In this document: one piece after another, positions 20,799-34,000 of the stretch
Numbering within the stretch: the first letter of the stretch is position 1
Layout of the letters: every line of letters begins with the position of its first letter
Assembly (NCBI GenBank): GCA_025266875.1
Contig: JALLLT010000043.1
Coordinates: 1 to 64,000 of the forward strand
Direction: 5' to 3'
DNA from: Fennellomyces sp. T-0311
Taxonomy: Eukaryota; Mucoromycota; Mucoromycetes; Mucorales; Lichtheimiaceae
Length of the DNA: 64,000 nt
Program-made: the position numbers and the translations under genes
Notes under the pieces: generated by a model
What the model was told of the DNA's origin: nothing
Seen by the model: only the letters and a program-made list of their open reading frames with translations
The model's database searches: none

Positions 20799-21173
20799 TA
20801 CAACTGATGATATTGATTCCTTTTTTGGCAAGAAGGGTTATAATTGACTGATTCGATGTATGTGCTCTGATTAGGGGGAACACCAGTTCTTGTGTTTCTT
20901 GGTCGAGTTGGCGTTGCATTGGGTAGGATGACAAAGCTAACGTGAACCTATGGTTGTGTGCACCAGAAAATAAGCTGACCATGTGCCATTGTTTTACTGT
21001 GCTTGTTTAATGGCCGAAGTTTCATAATAAATGGACATCTGAAGTGCTGTGAATCCTTAGTTCGCGTTTGCTTCTTGTTGGGTTCAATTGAGTTGCCAAT
21101 GTGATCCACGGTTACTGATCCTTGACCTTTGCTTTTCTTTTTCTTAGTCTGGTCCCGGGGATCGCCATAATGC
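20799..21173. other. Short non-coding gap
   Basis: Between the Harbinger and hAT-like elements. Only short ORFs without recognisable content; nothing else seen. Confidence 0.5.
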
Positions 21174-22316
21174 CTACAGACTAGGGCTCTAAACGGGCCA
21201 TGTCTTTTGCTTGAACCCGAAATTACAAGAGCCCAAATTAAAGTGGCCCGCCCGATAAAATCTACAATGTAAACGATCTTAATGCAGCAATGACTAATAT
21301 AGAAGTGAAATGGGGTTCTGCCTTGTGTTATCGTATATAATGTTTGGGCAAAAGTCGTCTTTATTATATTGGATCACGTAATCGCTATCTTGCACACACT
21401 TTTTTGAAACAGCAGAACTTCTGCAAGCAACAAAGGAAGACCAAGAAGTACAAAAAGCCAAAGCGACACAGTGAGACAAACCAGCAATTCGACATCGCAA
21501 ATGGCGTAGGAATGCATCCTGCTTTGCATTTTTTCAGCAGCGTTTTTTCTCTCGATGCCCGTCAAATGGGATTCAGGTCGACCATATTGCTTCAGAACGA
21601 ATTTTTAATCACCACATACAGTACTACTCGACCATATTTATTTTCCATACAACTCAATTTTACCATATGACTCTGCTTTGTTCACCGGCACTCCATTCCA
21701 TTTCGACATTGTGCATCCCAATCAAAAAAGGGTGGCTGCGTACATGCTGTAATGGTGCATCGACAGCCGCCCTTATTGTTTTTCAAATAGGTACACTTTT
21801 TCAAGCGCACTACTCAAGATGAAGAATGCTTGTCGTAGCTCTTTTTTCTTTATCCGATGGTTTTCCGCGAAGCACCACATTTAGTAAGCCAAAGGTTGGT
21901 ATTTTTCGGTAATAAAGTGTCTGTACGGTCGAGGCACTTTTCAATCACTATTGTTATCCTTTTTTTTCATGTAATAAAGCTATCATTATACTGACCCACT
22001 TTATCTTCGCGTTTTACTTCTGCTTACACAATGCCAGCTGGAAATTATCTTTGCTTGAACACATAGCCCTTTCACACTAATGCCGATCCTATCCAAGCTC
22101 AAAGACATTTGCAGATTAGCGTGCTGCAGGCAGTTTGAATAGTGCTAATTGACGTAGCAGCCTTTCATTGTCGCAACTTGGCCCATCAACACCAATCATT
22201 GTGTAACCGGATCATTGTAGAAACTGCTCAACATTTTGACAAATCTTTCCATATTAAAGATGTATACTTAGTTGATTAATCTTTATTTGCAATACTCGGT
22301 TTTGATCATCGGAAAA

Positions 22317-22470
22317 ACTGTCAACCCTTCTCAACCCCGTCAACCCCGATTCACGGACCCCCCCGCCTTCAAATGTGCTCTCAACATTGAGCGGGTTTAT
22401 AAACCCTTCTCAACGTTCAGTCAACACACCACAACGTTGTATCGTATTTATAAATCATGCAAACGTTAGG
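22317..22470. repeat. Left subterminal repeats of P2
   Basis: Multiple CTCAACC/GTCAACC words and GGGTTTATAAACCC, matching the set at the right end. Such repeats near the ends are typical transposase-binding arrays in CACTA-related elements. The words point in the same plus-strand direction at both ends rather than mirroring each other. Confidence 0.6.
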
Positions 22471-22982
22471 AAGATTATTTAGCTGGAGAGCCTTCACGCG
22501 AGCCAAATCAATTATATAGTGTATACACATTCTTTCCAACCCATTCACAGTATTATATATATACTGTATACGATATTTTCTTTCAAAATATGGACGTTTT
22601 ATTCGTTTGGACATACAAACAGCTATTTACTCTAGTTCATGCGTCTTCTTTTGACACATCACAAAATGGTAAAAACCATTTGGGACATCAAATGGCAACA
22701 TATCACCCTTTCAAGGCCATTTTAACCTTTGAGTGCCCAAAATGATAATGTGAAACCTTAAATGGTCTTGCATGGCCATTTAACACACGAAATAGATTAG
22801 GACGACTTATATATAGCCTTTAATGGCACTGAAAGCAAACATAGTAGAATCTAAGGCCTATTTTACCAATTCACGTACTATAGAGTAACAGATATCTTTA
22901 ATTCACTCCGTTTATCAAGAGTACATATTCCAACTTTAGCTAGCGTTTTTATCTTACATTATACGGCCAAGTTAACGCTTTA

Positions 22983-25900
22983 TTAAGACCATTTTACAAG
23001 TTCTTGATCCGGGATATCAATGAAATTCTTAGTTGCGCCGTACGACCAATGATTTGGATCAATATCATGATTGACCAAGTAACAATCATAAATTCCGTCC
23101 TCTTCTTCGATTTGATTCAAGGCAGTAGAAAAATCAGGAACGACGTGTACAAGACGTTCGATGTTTTTGATTGACATGACACATAACCCTTGCTGTCGTA
23201 TATCCGAGTCGTTTGGGTATTTAACAACTTGCAATCCACTCGCATGAACCTCTTCAATGTAGGTGAATACACGTACAAGACATAACCGCTCTTCAACAAC
23301 ATCACAAAATGGATCATCACTTTCCATCGTGAAGGTCCTTTCAATGTTGAAAAAAAGCAAGACTTGTACAAAATACCCATCCTTGGTCTGTACAAAGTCG
23401 TACCGAGCTCGTCGATGAAATGATGGGTTTGCTCTGATGAATTCCGTATAACTTGTTCCACGATCATCGGTATCATTTATCTTGAGAGTTTGATAAGCAT
23501 ATATCTATAAAAATAGAAACAAAAAATTCCCATTTGAAACGGAATTGATGCACTAAACGTAATTACCTTGTTATTTTTTGGCTTTGGCATATTTTTGAGT
23601 TTCACCGGTTTTTCACCGTCTTTAAGAGTACTGAGGTATATACGTGTAAGATTATAAAGTTCTTTGAGCGAAGGATGCTTTTCTGAAAGTTCGTCAAAGT
23701 TAGTCGGATTGTTGCTCATCAATGGGGATGATGGAACGAGGTCCGGGTCTTGTGCTGTGTCCGGTGTATTCATGTTGCCACAGTTGGAGATCTTGCCTTT
23801 CATCTTACTCTTAATTTCTTCAGAGGAGGCAGCTTGATATGTGTCAAACAATAAATCACGATACATGACGTAATTTGCCATCTGAATAGCGAATGTGCTG
23901 TTTACAAAGTTCGTCCGTTTTGCTGGCTGTTTTGCGTCAAATTTGTGCTGGCTCTCTGAGTGCAAGGTGCTGTAGCCGTTTATACATCCCTTTTGGCGGA
24001 TATCAAACATATACTTCCACAATGCATGATTTTTTGGAAAGATCATTTTGTTCTAACGGTAAGAAATCAGTAACCAAGAATATAACGTTGTAGCGACAAA
24101 TATAAAGTACTGTGGAGCTGAAAACTGCGCTATACTTGTTATATAATCGTAAGGATTCCTGCATGTCCGCCAGTGTTTCTTCTGTGTGTTCTTTTGCCAA
24201 AGCCTGCTGGACAAAGTCGATGAAATGACGCATGCACCGTACAATTTGTGGCGGTAAAAGATCATGAGTGCATGCCATAAAAATCTGATAACTCAAAGCA
24301 TTAGTTACAGTCTATCCCTATAAAATCACAATATTACACATACCGCCATATGACTTCTTAGTTCGGTGTATGTTGGGTTTTTTAGCGCGCTGGGAAAGAA
24401 TCCGCTTGTAAAAGGACGAAGTTTACGAAAAAGGGGCAATATCGATGCTCTACAGTGTCAAAGAGTATAAGATTTTTTATGCAGTATTCGAGCTATAGAT
24501 ACCGACCTTTTTGTAATTTGCTTGATAACATCATTGGCGCCACGATCTTTCAAGATATTTTCAATAAGACTTAACAAGTTCGAATACATTCCGCCAATCT
24601 GATGTAAATCATCAACTGTCAATGCCTGATATATATCAAATAAAGGAGCTTTCCAAAATGCGTTCTGGTTTATATCGTGAGTATGTCAGCACATAGTATT
24701 TCTGTGCTCACTAACCTCGACAAGATGATATGAATGCCTTTGTCCATGTTTTAAAGATTCTGACTTTCCAAGACTCTTGCCTTTTTCATATAATTTTTTC
24801 ATATACTTTTTGGTACGGCCCACGGATTTTCCTTGATCAAACGAAAACTCATACTGACAATGGAAACTGCACGTGCCAACTTTGCATCGAGGACACGAAA
24901 AATTTGAAGAACCACCTTTGACGAGTGCCAACATCCTTCTAAAAATACATATATATATATGTTAATCTTCAATAATCTTGGTACAAAAGTCACATACTGT
25001 TCTGGTAAGTCTGCTATGTAACAGGCAAGTGCTGGGATACACTTATATTGTTTATTGCCAGGACCATTCATCCGAAACGCTTGTACTCTAAATGCTATAA
25101 TGATAAGTATTTCAGATACGTTTAACTCTCCAATTCAGAAATACTAACTTATCTGCGGTATTGCAAAAGCGACCAAGTATTTTAGATAAACAGTAGTGTA
25201 TGACTGCATACTTCGCAGTGGTGAACCATGAAGGGACATTCGTGGTTGCTTTCCAATCTATTGTGGGGAAGTAAGCAAGCAGACGACTTGCTCTATAGCA
25301 AGGCTGATCCCGGGCTTCCACTGGAATATTGCCTACATTACAATATGTTTACGCTATAAGAATACTTGATATACAACTGGATTTTAGTCCAGTGCTTACC
25401 TAACTTCATGTATACTGGCCAGGCTTTCGTACGAAAATTTCCTGATACTGTGGTCTGGTCCGAGGCAAGCATGATAGGTAGTAAAACATACTCATCAGAC
25501 AGCTCCGCCTGTATGTATATTATTGTTAACTGATGCTTTATATATATTTCTGGATCCTTACCTGCAATGATTGCCACCAATTACCGGAGTCAATATCGCC
25601 ATACACTCGTGGACCATTGACATCGTCATCACGCCGGTAAATACTTGGATAAATGTTCATAACTTCAGAGAATGACGGATGGCTGAACAGATGCTCACAG
25701 AGGTCATGCATATCTCGGTAAACAAGTTCCAGGGGTTCTACTATGCCTTCAGTAAACTCCTTTTCGTGTCCTTTGGGAAAATCGTCGATGGCATGCACAT
25801 CGATAGGACAGGTTATAAACTCCTAGACATTTACCATTAAATATTGAATTTTATGCCAAAAGTAATGTAGTTCTTTGATTAATTACCACTAGTGAACAAG

Positions 25901-26582
25901 GATCCGCATCTTTTTTTAAAGTGCTTTTGAGTTTATCCAAGGTGGTCGTTTTGATTTCGATCGTCTTTTTAGCTGTGTGTGTCATACTCATTCCTGCCTG
26001 TACAATTTTCACAAAACTTTATACAGAGATATTAATACGTAAGTATTACCAGTTCACGTTCGTAAAGCTGTTACCTCTCGTATTCCGAATTCGACAACTC
26101 TGTGTCAAAAGCAAACTCTGCCAGCATTTGCTCTAGAGCGTTCAACGATCCAGGATATTTCGGTAACTCAGCCTCTTTTCTCGTAGTCTTGCCGTCTTCT
26201 TTGCTGTTTTTAATGACACTATCTTCTTCCACAGGAACGAGTGGTACTGAAACAAAAATATGTTAGTGAAATGATTCGCGTGGTTTTGTGACACTATACT
26301 TTTGAATAGCCTCGAGCTTTGAGATTCCTCTTGATTAGATTTCTCGGGAGGGCTCAATGAGTAAAGTGGCGTTGAACGAGGATCATTAACAGCTTGCTTT
26401 TTACGAGCGCTGTCGGGATCGCATGATTTGAATACTTTGCGCTTCACTGATCGGTTTGGTCGTATAGTTATTTCTTTTGCGGCCAGCGACTCCGTACTAT
26501 GCACAGCATCGTAATGCCGTTCGAGGGCACTTGGTGTTTTGAAAGTTTTCTGGCATGACTTATGCTCACAGGTAGCTGTCAT
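22983..26582 (-). CDS. P1 transposase, Plavaka-like (multi-exon)
   Basis: The N-terminal exon from ATG 26582 carries a C2H2 zinc finger (CEHKSCQKTFKTPSALERHY). Later exons contain the Plavaka core: FSHPSFSEVMNIYP, VYGDIDSGNWW, then SDQTTVSGNFRTKAWPVY (about 25440-25500), followed by RASRLLAYFPTIDW and a Cys-rich segment with CPRCKVGTC. The C-terminal exons (24300-22983) include the conserved PKNHALWKYMFDIRQ and ESQHKFDAKQPAKRTN regions and end with NIERLVHVVPDF and CYLVNHDIDPNHW, aligning with the end of P2's transposase. About ten short introns are implied; no disabling stop was noted in the exons read. It would act in the nucleus on the AATGGCC-rich ends. The family is related to CACTA and KDZ transposons; exact exon edges were not all resolved. 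Confidence 0.75.
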
Positions 26583-26678
26583 TTGTCAAAGTGGAGCGAC
26601 CACTTGGGGCTGAGTTGGTGTTACTTGAAACAATGCAGCCGCAGCCGCAGCAGGACAACACTTCTTCCGCTTTCAACA
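26583..26678. promoter_or_regulatory. Compact divergent promoter of P1
   Basis: Only 96 bp separate the start codons of the transposase (minus, 26582) and accessory gene (plus, 26679), so the control region must be shared or lie within the first exons. No clear TATA box is seen. Confidence 0.45.
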
Positions 26679-28450
26679 ATGAGAATTAAAAATAAGTCAA
26701 CAAGGAAAGTAGTACCAGGTACGATCAGTAAAGATCGAATATATATGTTGTGGGTTAAGTATTTCTGCAGCCGTTCTTCAGGATCGATCAAACGAACTTA
26801 ACAAGGAACAAAGCGTTAATTCCCAAAAATCTCAAAACAAGCGAAAGACGCGGCCTGCACCGTCTCTTCATGATCCAGCACCAAAAGTGACAAAAAAGTA
26901 ATACATTGCTTGAACGGAATGTGTAATTTTTTTAAAATTAATCGATCCTTGTTTATATAGAGCAAACACTAATCTAACTCCAGTCCCATCCAGTGTTACC
27001 CACGCGAAAGGTACAGCTGTGTCCAGAGTATTGGCTGAAGTACCAACAAATGAACCCAATGCCGCGTAAGTATCTACTTACGACTAAAGTCATTCGCAAA
27101 CGTTTTAATTAATTCTTCTTGTGGGCACCGAAAGTTTGAATGTCGATTTCGCATCGGCTTCTGATGATGCTGATGATTCTGAAGGGCGCGGCGAACTGGA
27201 TAGTGGCGACGAACGTGACGATACTAGAGCTAAACAGTATCTTCACGACGATACCGAAGAAGAGGGCAACAGTGAGTCTGAAGACGATTCGAACGGGAAA
27301 GCATCAAGCGAAGACTCAGAGGAAGATATAAAGTAAGTCTCGTTAACAGTATGTGAATAACAACTGATCGCTGTTTTCACTACTGTAGTCTTGACAACCG
27401 TCAGCTACGTGGGATTGTAGTCAAGGACTTCCACCGGTATGTTTTTTATAAGAAAAGATCGATGACTGAAAATATGCATCTATATGTAGAGAAAACTTGA
27501 GAATCACAAAAGAGAAAGACAAGTCTGAGTTCAGAAAGCAAGCAAGACGTTTTGGTTATCTTGAAACCACGTTTCCCAACAATGATGAGGTTACCAACGG
27601 TTGTGTCCAAACCGCATTGGAAGCTCTTGGTCTTCCATACAACGAAGATTTACGCTATCGTGTGGACCATCGGTTGCGAAAAATGGTGTGTATGATTCAG
27701 AGGCACCCGAAAGACGATTCTAATTTTAATTTACAGTTCCGTAAAGCTGTATCTGATTCCCGATCTGCCCTGGTTCTATCTGCTGCAGATTACCTACGTG
27801 ACTATGACTTCGATGGCATGGCGCTTCGGAAAAGGGGTGTCACAATACAGCGTTCCCGCGTACAATACCATTGGCTTTTAAATGGGTCCCGGTAAGCTAC
27901 AGCAACCTCTTGATTAAATTTTAATACGCTCTGCTCAAATTATTATGCTATACAGTTTCGCGCGCGAGGGCTTCAATGATACTGGTGCTTTGATGGAGAA
28001 CCCATGTCTTGGCCATTTTATCCATCAGCTTTTTTTTAACAAGCAGTCTTCGAGAAAACGATTGGATTATCAACAACACGTGGTGACGGTCCCGGTATTG
28101 ATCCTTACGTACACTGTGGTATGTTCGACCTTATTAAACATCATGATATACGGCACATACTAATATATCGCAACAACTAGATGTGTTTCACAATGGCGAG
28201 TGGATTTGGGCACAAGACGGTCGCGACAAAGGTGAACCAGGAGTTCTCGGAGAAATCAGAGTGGAGAAACACATATTTTGGAATGCTGAACGGACCAGAA
28301 AGTCGAATGGTTAAGTGGAAAAATGCACTTGAAATTCAGCAAAACGTTGTTGATTCCTTGGAGAAGTCGAACTCTGAAAGCAACTTTTGCCTAGCGGATC
28401 TTTTGACAGTGCATACGGATTCAGAAGGTGAGATGACGGATGACGAGTAG
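26679..28450 (+). CDS. P1 accessory protein (gene B), acidic, multi-exon
   Basis: Starts MRIKNKSTRKVVP at 26679. Introns with good GT-AG signals are inferred at about 26718-26770, 26909-26960, 27067-27140 and 27333-27388, then near 27438-27488, 27894-27955 and 28120-28180. The N-terminal part is basic, the middle is very acidic (DSEGRGELDSGDERDD). The C-terminal domain has ARRFGYLETTFPN and YHWLLNGSRFAREGF, both with counterparts in P2's minus-strand gene (ARFVALENAFPN; IYRYMVEDHR then FARKNYK), including an intron just before the FAR motif. It ends in another acidic tail. No known domain recognised. Two-protein CACTA elements use a second protein for binding subterminal repeats; a similar job is an inference. 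Confidence 0.65.
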
Positions 28451-28559
28451 CTTCTAGTTATATATTTCGTACAATGTTTGTTATCATTGAATAAAGTGGA
28501 TGCTGTGATATAAAGACACCAAAATATGTTTTCCAGTCGAAAAAATAGCCATTACTTGT

Positions 28560-28740
28560 ATATGTAGAAGAGTTCTCAATGGATATAAACAGCCATTAAT
28601 GACCTAGCAAGAAACAACGTTCGTGTTAAATGGCCATAAAATTTCGTATAATTTACCATTTAGGGCCATTGGAGGCCATGCGAGATGGGGGGTAGCCAGT
28701 CAAGCCATTGGTGCCTTCAAAGGCCATTGAGACTCATGAA
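28560..28740. repeat. Right subterminal repeats of P1
   Basis: At least seven GGCCATT/AATGGCC words, mirrored by a similar cluster at 22664-22800 on the left. They end at TCATGAA (28734-28740), the P1 terminus. Confidence 0.65.
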
Positions 28741-30474
28741 TGGGCCAGAATGGAAAAACGACTTTTGGGATGCAGGCTTTGCCTGAGTGCGGACGATATC
28801 CGCCTCAGGCGCTTCAGGAGCCATGGAATATGGCTGGTGGGCTTGCAACTCTTCTTGACGTATAACGCCAGCAAAAAGCTCGGCAACACTACGTTCTGCA
28901 TTGCTAGCTTTTAACTTTGCACGTTCGATGTGCTCGTGCACCCATTTCTGAACTGGTAGCCAGGAAATGTACTTGCCGAGCTCACCGGTGCTGCTAAGCA
29001 TGTCACGGTAAGCCCTATCCCAGAAGGAGTCCCACTTGAATTCGTCTTTCTGGGCAGTACGCTTGCCCTTGGTACCGCCAGAATCCTCATTCACAGCATT
29101 GCTGGGCCCACCAGCCGCATCATCGATGATCTTCTCACCTTCCTGCTTCTCCATATCCCCGATTTTCTTGCCCAACCGATACAAAATCTATATACGAATA
29201 TATAAGCTTGAGTACTCACCTTAGTATTGGTGTAATTACCATCAGTGTAATGAGCGCGATACACTCCTTGGATATGAGGCGGGGGCAAGGATTCAGCTTC
29301 TTAATCCCACGGCCACAGACAAGCACACTGACAATACAGTCGATGATGCACCGCGAGTAGAGATACTTTCCATCGAGCTTGTAGTTCTTGCGAGCGAATC
29401 TATTAATGATACATATGCAAGTAACATAAGCTTTGTGATTTACAAGGAAATCGATGCAGTAATACAATACCGATGGTCTTCTACCATGTATCGATAGATC
29501 TCGATCCGGGAGCTTACATCCGCAGGAAAATCGCAACCGGGGAAAGTATAGCCAGCCAGCCAATTGTTAACAGCACTGTGAAGCTGTGTACGTTGGATAG
29601 AGATCATCCTGAAGTACTACAAATAAGAGATTCGAATGTTATGTTCAATATAGCACGATACCATTCTGCTCTATGCTTACATGGCCGTCGAGCGTTGGAC
29701 TAATTGGCCTGTCTGGTTCAAAAGTGCCACCAAAAATCAGCTGGAGCTGTTTCTTACATGACAGACTTGCGTCTGCCACGTTCGGAAAGGCATTTTCCAA
29801 AGCTACAAAGCGAGCAGCGCCTTTCACCAGAGCTGGCCATTGAGGAGAGCCTACCTCAATATTATAATGAGGTGGAGGTGGGGGCGTAACAGCACTTGAT
29901 AGTGAAGAGTATATGAATATGCAAGATGCAGGGGACTAATAGATTGCTTACCTTGATTGCGGAAGCTGCTGCAAACGCTGAGGAACGTTTTTGATGCGAG
30001 CAACCTTTGGTGCTGCACCTTCATCCTCGAACTCAGATTCGTCCAAAGATTCTTCCAAAGATTCTTCCTACAATTGATACATGATTAAAGATGTGCTTCC
30101 CTTCAAAGGTTGCTATACCTCTTCATTCCATTGACGACTGAAAGATGGGCTCAGATTCGGCATTCGGACGCTAAGAAAAGAATGTCGCCAAAACGGTTTA
30201 AATGACGACTATATCACCCACCACTGTAAAGAACAAACTGATATACAACTTACATAGAGCCATTCTGCCCAGCATTCGAAGCAAGGACTCTTCTGCCTTG
30301 TTGCTGGCTCATACTTTCGTCCTCGTCTTCCAAATCTATAAAAGATAATTGCACCAATGTAAACAATACGAATGTATCCATGCATAGCGCGGTCGCTAGA
30401 GTGTATTTACTATGTATCAAGTAGTTGGCAGGTGGCCGATACTGTTTTCTAGTAGGGTTTGGAGTGTTAACCAT
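28717..30474 (-). CDS. P2 accessory protein (gene B), C-terminus altered by the P1 insertion
   Basis: Starts MVNTPNPTRKQYRPP at 30474. Exons with clear GT-AG borders give acidic blocks (NLEDEDES; EESLEESLDESEFEDEG), then WPALVKGAARFVALENAFPN, WLAGYTFPGCDFPADVSS, FARKNYKLDGKYLYSR, GVYRAHYTDGNYTNTK and a last exon YRLGKKIGDMEKQEGEK. The final exon is 29184-28717 and ends HSGP followed by seven residues and a stop contributed by P1's end. Across the P1 insertion, the left flank reads CTA GAG TAA (22635-22627), so the undisturbed gene would end two codons after HSGP. One exon border near 29300-29340 is unresolved. It is homologous to P1 gene B; function unknown, probably an element-specific DNA-binding or regulatory partner of the transposase. 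Confidence 0.65.
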
Positions 30475-31047
30475 TTTTTTACAAGTAATTAGTAAGAAAG
30501 AAAACAAAAGTATTTTCAGTGACTGACTGCTGTATCCGCACGCGAAGGCGGTACTGATCTTTGTCATCGGTGTTTCGCGTATAGCCTATCAAACCTTATT
30601 CTGATAATTCGTTTTTTGGCGTTGTAGCACCAAGCGGAATTAATATAAATCGCCGTTCCATTAACACCAATGAAAAACACATGGCAAGCGGCGCGAGCCG
30701 GATCATGAAAGACTTTCCCAGTTGGTGGCGATTACTATTTTCCATAGCATTCCATGATCATCACTAATGTACTTGCTAAAGCTGTAGAAAATATAAGCTT
30801 AGCAACGGAACGTCAAGTTCGGGCTCATGCATATCATATGCAAATCGCGGCATATCTGAGCTTATTTATCTTCTTTTAAGTTTCTTTGGGCTTCTCTTTT
30901 GCATTATAGGTGGCAGTATATAGTGAATGATCACGATACTTGATAAAAATGTACGAATTACCAGGTTGACAGTCTGTGTAACAAACATTTATGTTAGCTT
31001 AATTTATCCGTATACATGAACCACTTTTATCACTCTTTACATTCACC
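30475..31047. promoter_or_regulatory. Divergent promoter region of P2
   Basis: 573 bp between the start codons of the accessory gene (minus) and transposase (plus), AT-rich, with no ORF of interest. The presumed shared control region of the element; individual motifs were not identified. Confidence 0.4.
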
Positions 31048-34000
31048 ATGCCACACCAATATCAATGTTGCTATCGTAACTGCCTCTCTAAGCGCACATT
31101 TGCGTCAGTAAAGGCTCTTCGTTCTCATATAATGACGATGCATGCGAATCAACCTTTGCCATTTGTCGATACGCCATTGCAGTGTTCTGAAGATGATAGC
31201 ACAGCGGATGCCCATATGTCATCACTGACTGAGCAAATAAATGAAAGTAACTTGCTTCACGAACAAGAAGCTCATGTTGCGCCCATGGATTTTACTATGG
31301 AACATGACACGCTAGCCGACAAAAACGATGAAGATGCATATATTGAAGGTACGTTACAACGGTAAAATAGACTCGTCGACTCGATATCAACGTGTTTGCG
31401 CTACAAAGAACCTTTCTCTGGGGATTTGTGGTCTAAGCCAGCCAGCTCGAAGAACTCCCCAAAGGCAATTGACATATCTAGCCTAGAACTATTGATTGCC
31501 GAGTTCGCTTTAGATAACGGGCTCTCACAGGCACAATACAAGCGGTATAAAATCAAAAAACATTATCAAGATATTATATTCTCAACTAATTTCGAGTATA
31601 CCTTAGCCTTGTTGAACTTATTATGATTGCTCAAGAGCATGCAAGAGTGGCGCCATTGGAGCATAATGCACTATTCACGACTTTCGATAGCGTATTTCGA
31701 ACGATATCTAAGAATCAAAGCGAGAAGTATACACTGGTACGTAACCGTTGATGTTATGTGTATGTCACGATGAATTTTTTCAAACAACTCGACTACGTAT
31801 TTTCTAGCCGTTTAAAACCGAAAAGATTGATCTCGATCTTGTTCCTGACTTCCCTAAAAAGCACAAACAGCAATTCCTGGAGGTAATTGGCCAACCGTCC
31901 CTCATTTACCGCGATATTCGCAATTTGGCCGAGAAACTCTTCAGCCATCCACTATTCAACGACGTAACACGTTTACACCCCGCTACTGTTACCAGAGATG
32001 GAAAAAGAGTATATAGCGATATCTACAGCGGACAATGGTGGCAAGAGCTCCAGGTATAAATATACCAAGCGATTTAGCATCAGTGGTATACGTATTAACG
32101 CGGTTAATGTTCGTCCATAGAAGATATCAAAGGAGGGATGCGTTATTCTTGGTCTTATGCTTGCATCAGACAAAACAGTAATTACCGGCAACCTGAGAAA
32201 TAGTGCGTGGCCGATATACTTGAAGCTAGGTTAGTAGTAACATATGGCATAAATATGGTTAATGTGTAACGGCTAAGCATTTTATGGCTACGTAGCAAAC
32301 ACTCCTTTTGAGTATAGAACCAAAGATACATTGCACGGTACTCGCTTACTAGCATATTTGCCGGTTATTGAAAGCAAGAGGTTGTCGAATAAGAAATGGT
32401 TTCCATTAGCAAAAAAGGCGATCTTCCATTACTGTATTAGTCTCGTCATGGCACCTTTTCGAAAGTTCGACATCTTCAAGATGCAAGGGCCAGATCAAAA
32501 AGTATACAAATGTATCCCCGCGTTGGCAGCGTATTCCGCAGATTACCAAGAACAGTAAGTATCGCTGACTCTTTGCATGTATATTTATTAAACATTATAT
32601 TAGATCGCTTCTCGCCTTAGTTAAAAGCGGAAATACCGCCCGAGGTTGCCCACGTTGCTTCGTTCTGACAAGCGAGTACCGCGAAAACGGTACAGCGGAA
32701 CTACGAACGTCATCCAAGATGGAACATTTGTACAAACTTGGAAACGGTCTTTTGCACGGCACCGAAGGAGAAAAAGAAGAAGATGAAGAAGATGAGGAAA
32801 TATTCATGGAGATTTCAATGCATAACATCCAGGTACTATCAATCAATAATGTAGATATTTTACTTTTTTGCTAAACATGGCATTATACTATATATGATAG
32901 AACGCATTTTGGAAACTTCCTCAACCATTCTTTGATCTCCATGATTCACTACTTGTGGATGACTTGCACCAGCTTGGCGGTGTATACGAACACTTGCTCA
33001 ACTGTCTCGACAAACTGATCATGGATCTGAATGGTACCAAAGGAGCTTCCATCATTGAAGAAATTAACAATCGAGCATCCATGATACCTCAGTACAAAGA
33101 TCATCGTCGGTTCAACCAAGGCATTTTTCCACGCTTTTTGCGAAATCCAACTTATACGGAATGGCGAAGCAATATGGCTATCATCTTACCTTGCTGTTAC
33201 GATTATATTCCTCTACAAGCAGCACTTTGCTTGCGTCATTTCTTGGATTTCGTAATGCACGCCACCGCCGAGGAACATACCGAGGATAGTCTTACTGAAA
33301 TGGAGGAGTCATTGGATGCATACTATAAGTACAGTCCAATATTCCAAAAGTACTCTCCATCCGGTTTGAACTTCCCCAAAAATCACATGCTTCAAAAGTA
33401 TGCCCACGATATCCGATCTCGGGGTATAATCAGAGGCTATAGCACAACCAGCTCCGAGCATCAACACACTATCGATGTAAAGAAGCCGGCAAAACGAACT
33501 AACGGTCGGTTTGATTCGCTGTCCCAAATGGCCAACTTTATTCAAAAGAAGGACCTACTTTTTGACGTTGCCATAAACCAATCAAGTACTCTTACAACAT
33601 CACTTCGCGCAAAAGCGACAATTTCCAAGATCATTTCCAGACGAAGCCAACTGTCATATAAGCTCGCATCAGAAACAGATCCCAAAGAAGTATCCGTATT
33701 ATCACAGCAAGGCACTTTCCATGGATTGTCCATAATCCTTCGCTCCTTCTTCCACACCACTATCGATAACAACTTCGCACGTGTTGCACTACGCAACTTA
33801 CCACAGCTCGACGACGATACGATCAAGGTGTATCAAACCTTGATAGTAGAGGACTGCGACACCAATGGCAAGGTTATTATCGACAAGATCAGAACACATG
33901 ATCAGTTCCATGGCCGTGAAAGGAAAGATTTCGCGGTATTTGAGTTCCCCAACATCAAGGACAGGAGCGACAAAGAGATATACGAGTCGTATGGCCAAGT

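Larger units (their letters stand above)
22636..28740. mobile_element. Plavaka-like element P1 (6.1 kb) inserted in P2
   Basis: The ends share TTCATGNGTCT in inverted orientation (22636 and 28740). Both ends contain many AATGGCC/GGCCATT words, including the 15-bp ATGGCCATTTAACAC at 22772-22786 with its exact inverse at 28623-28637. Transposase (minus) and accessory gene (plus) are divergent and stop 347 and 290 bp from the ends, the same plan as P2. P2's accessory frame reads straight into the right end of P1 and takes its stop there, which locates the insertion. No clear target duplication is visible, so the edges may be off by a few bases. Confidence 0.75.
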
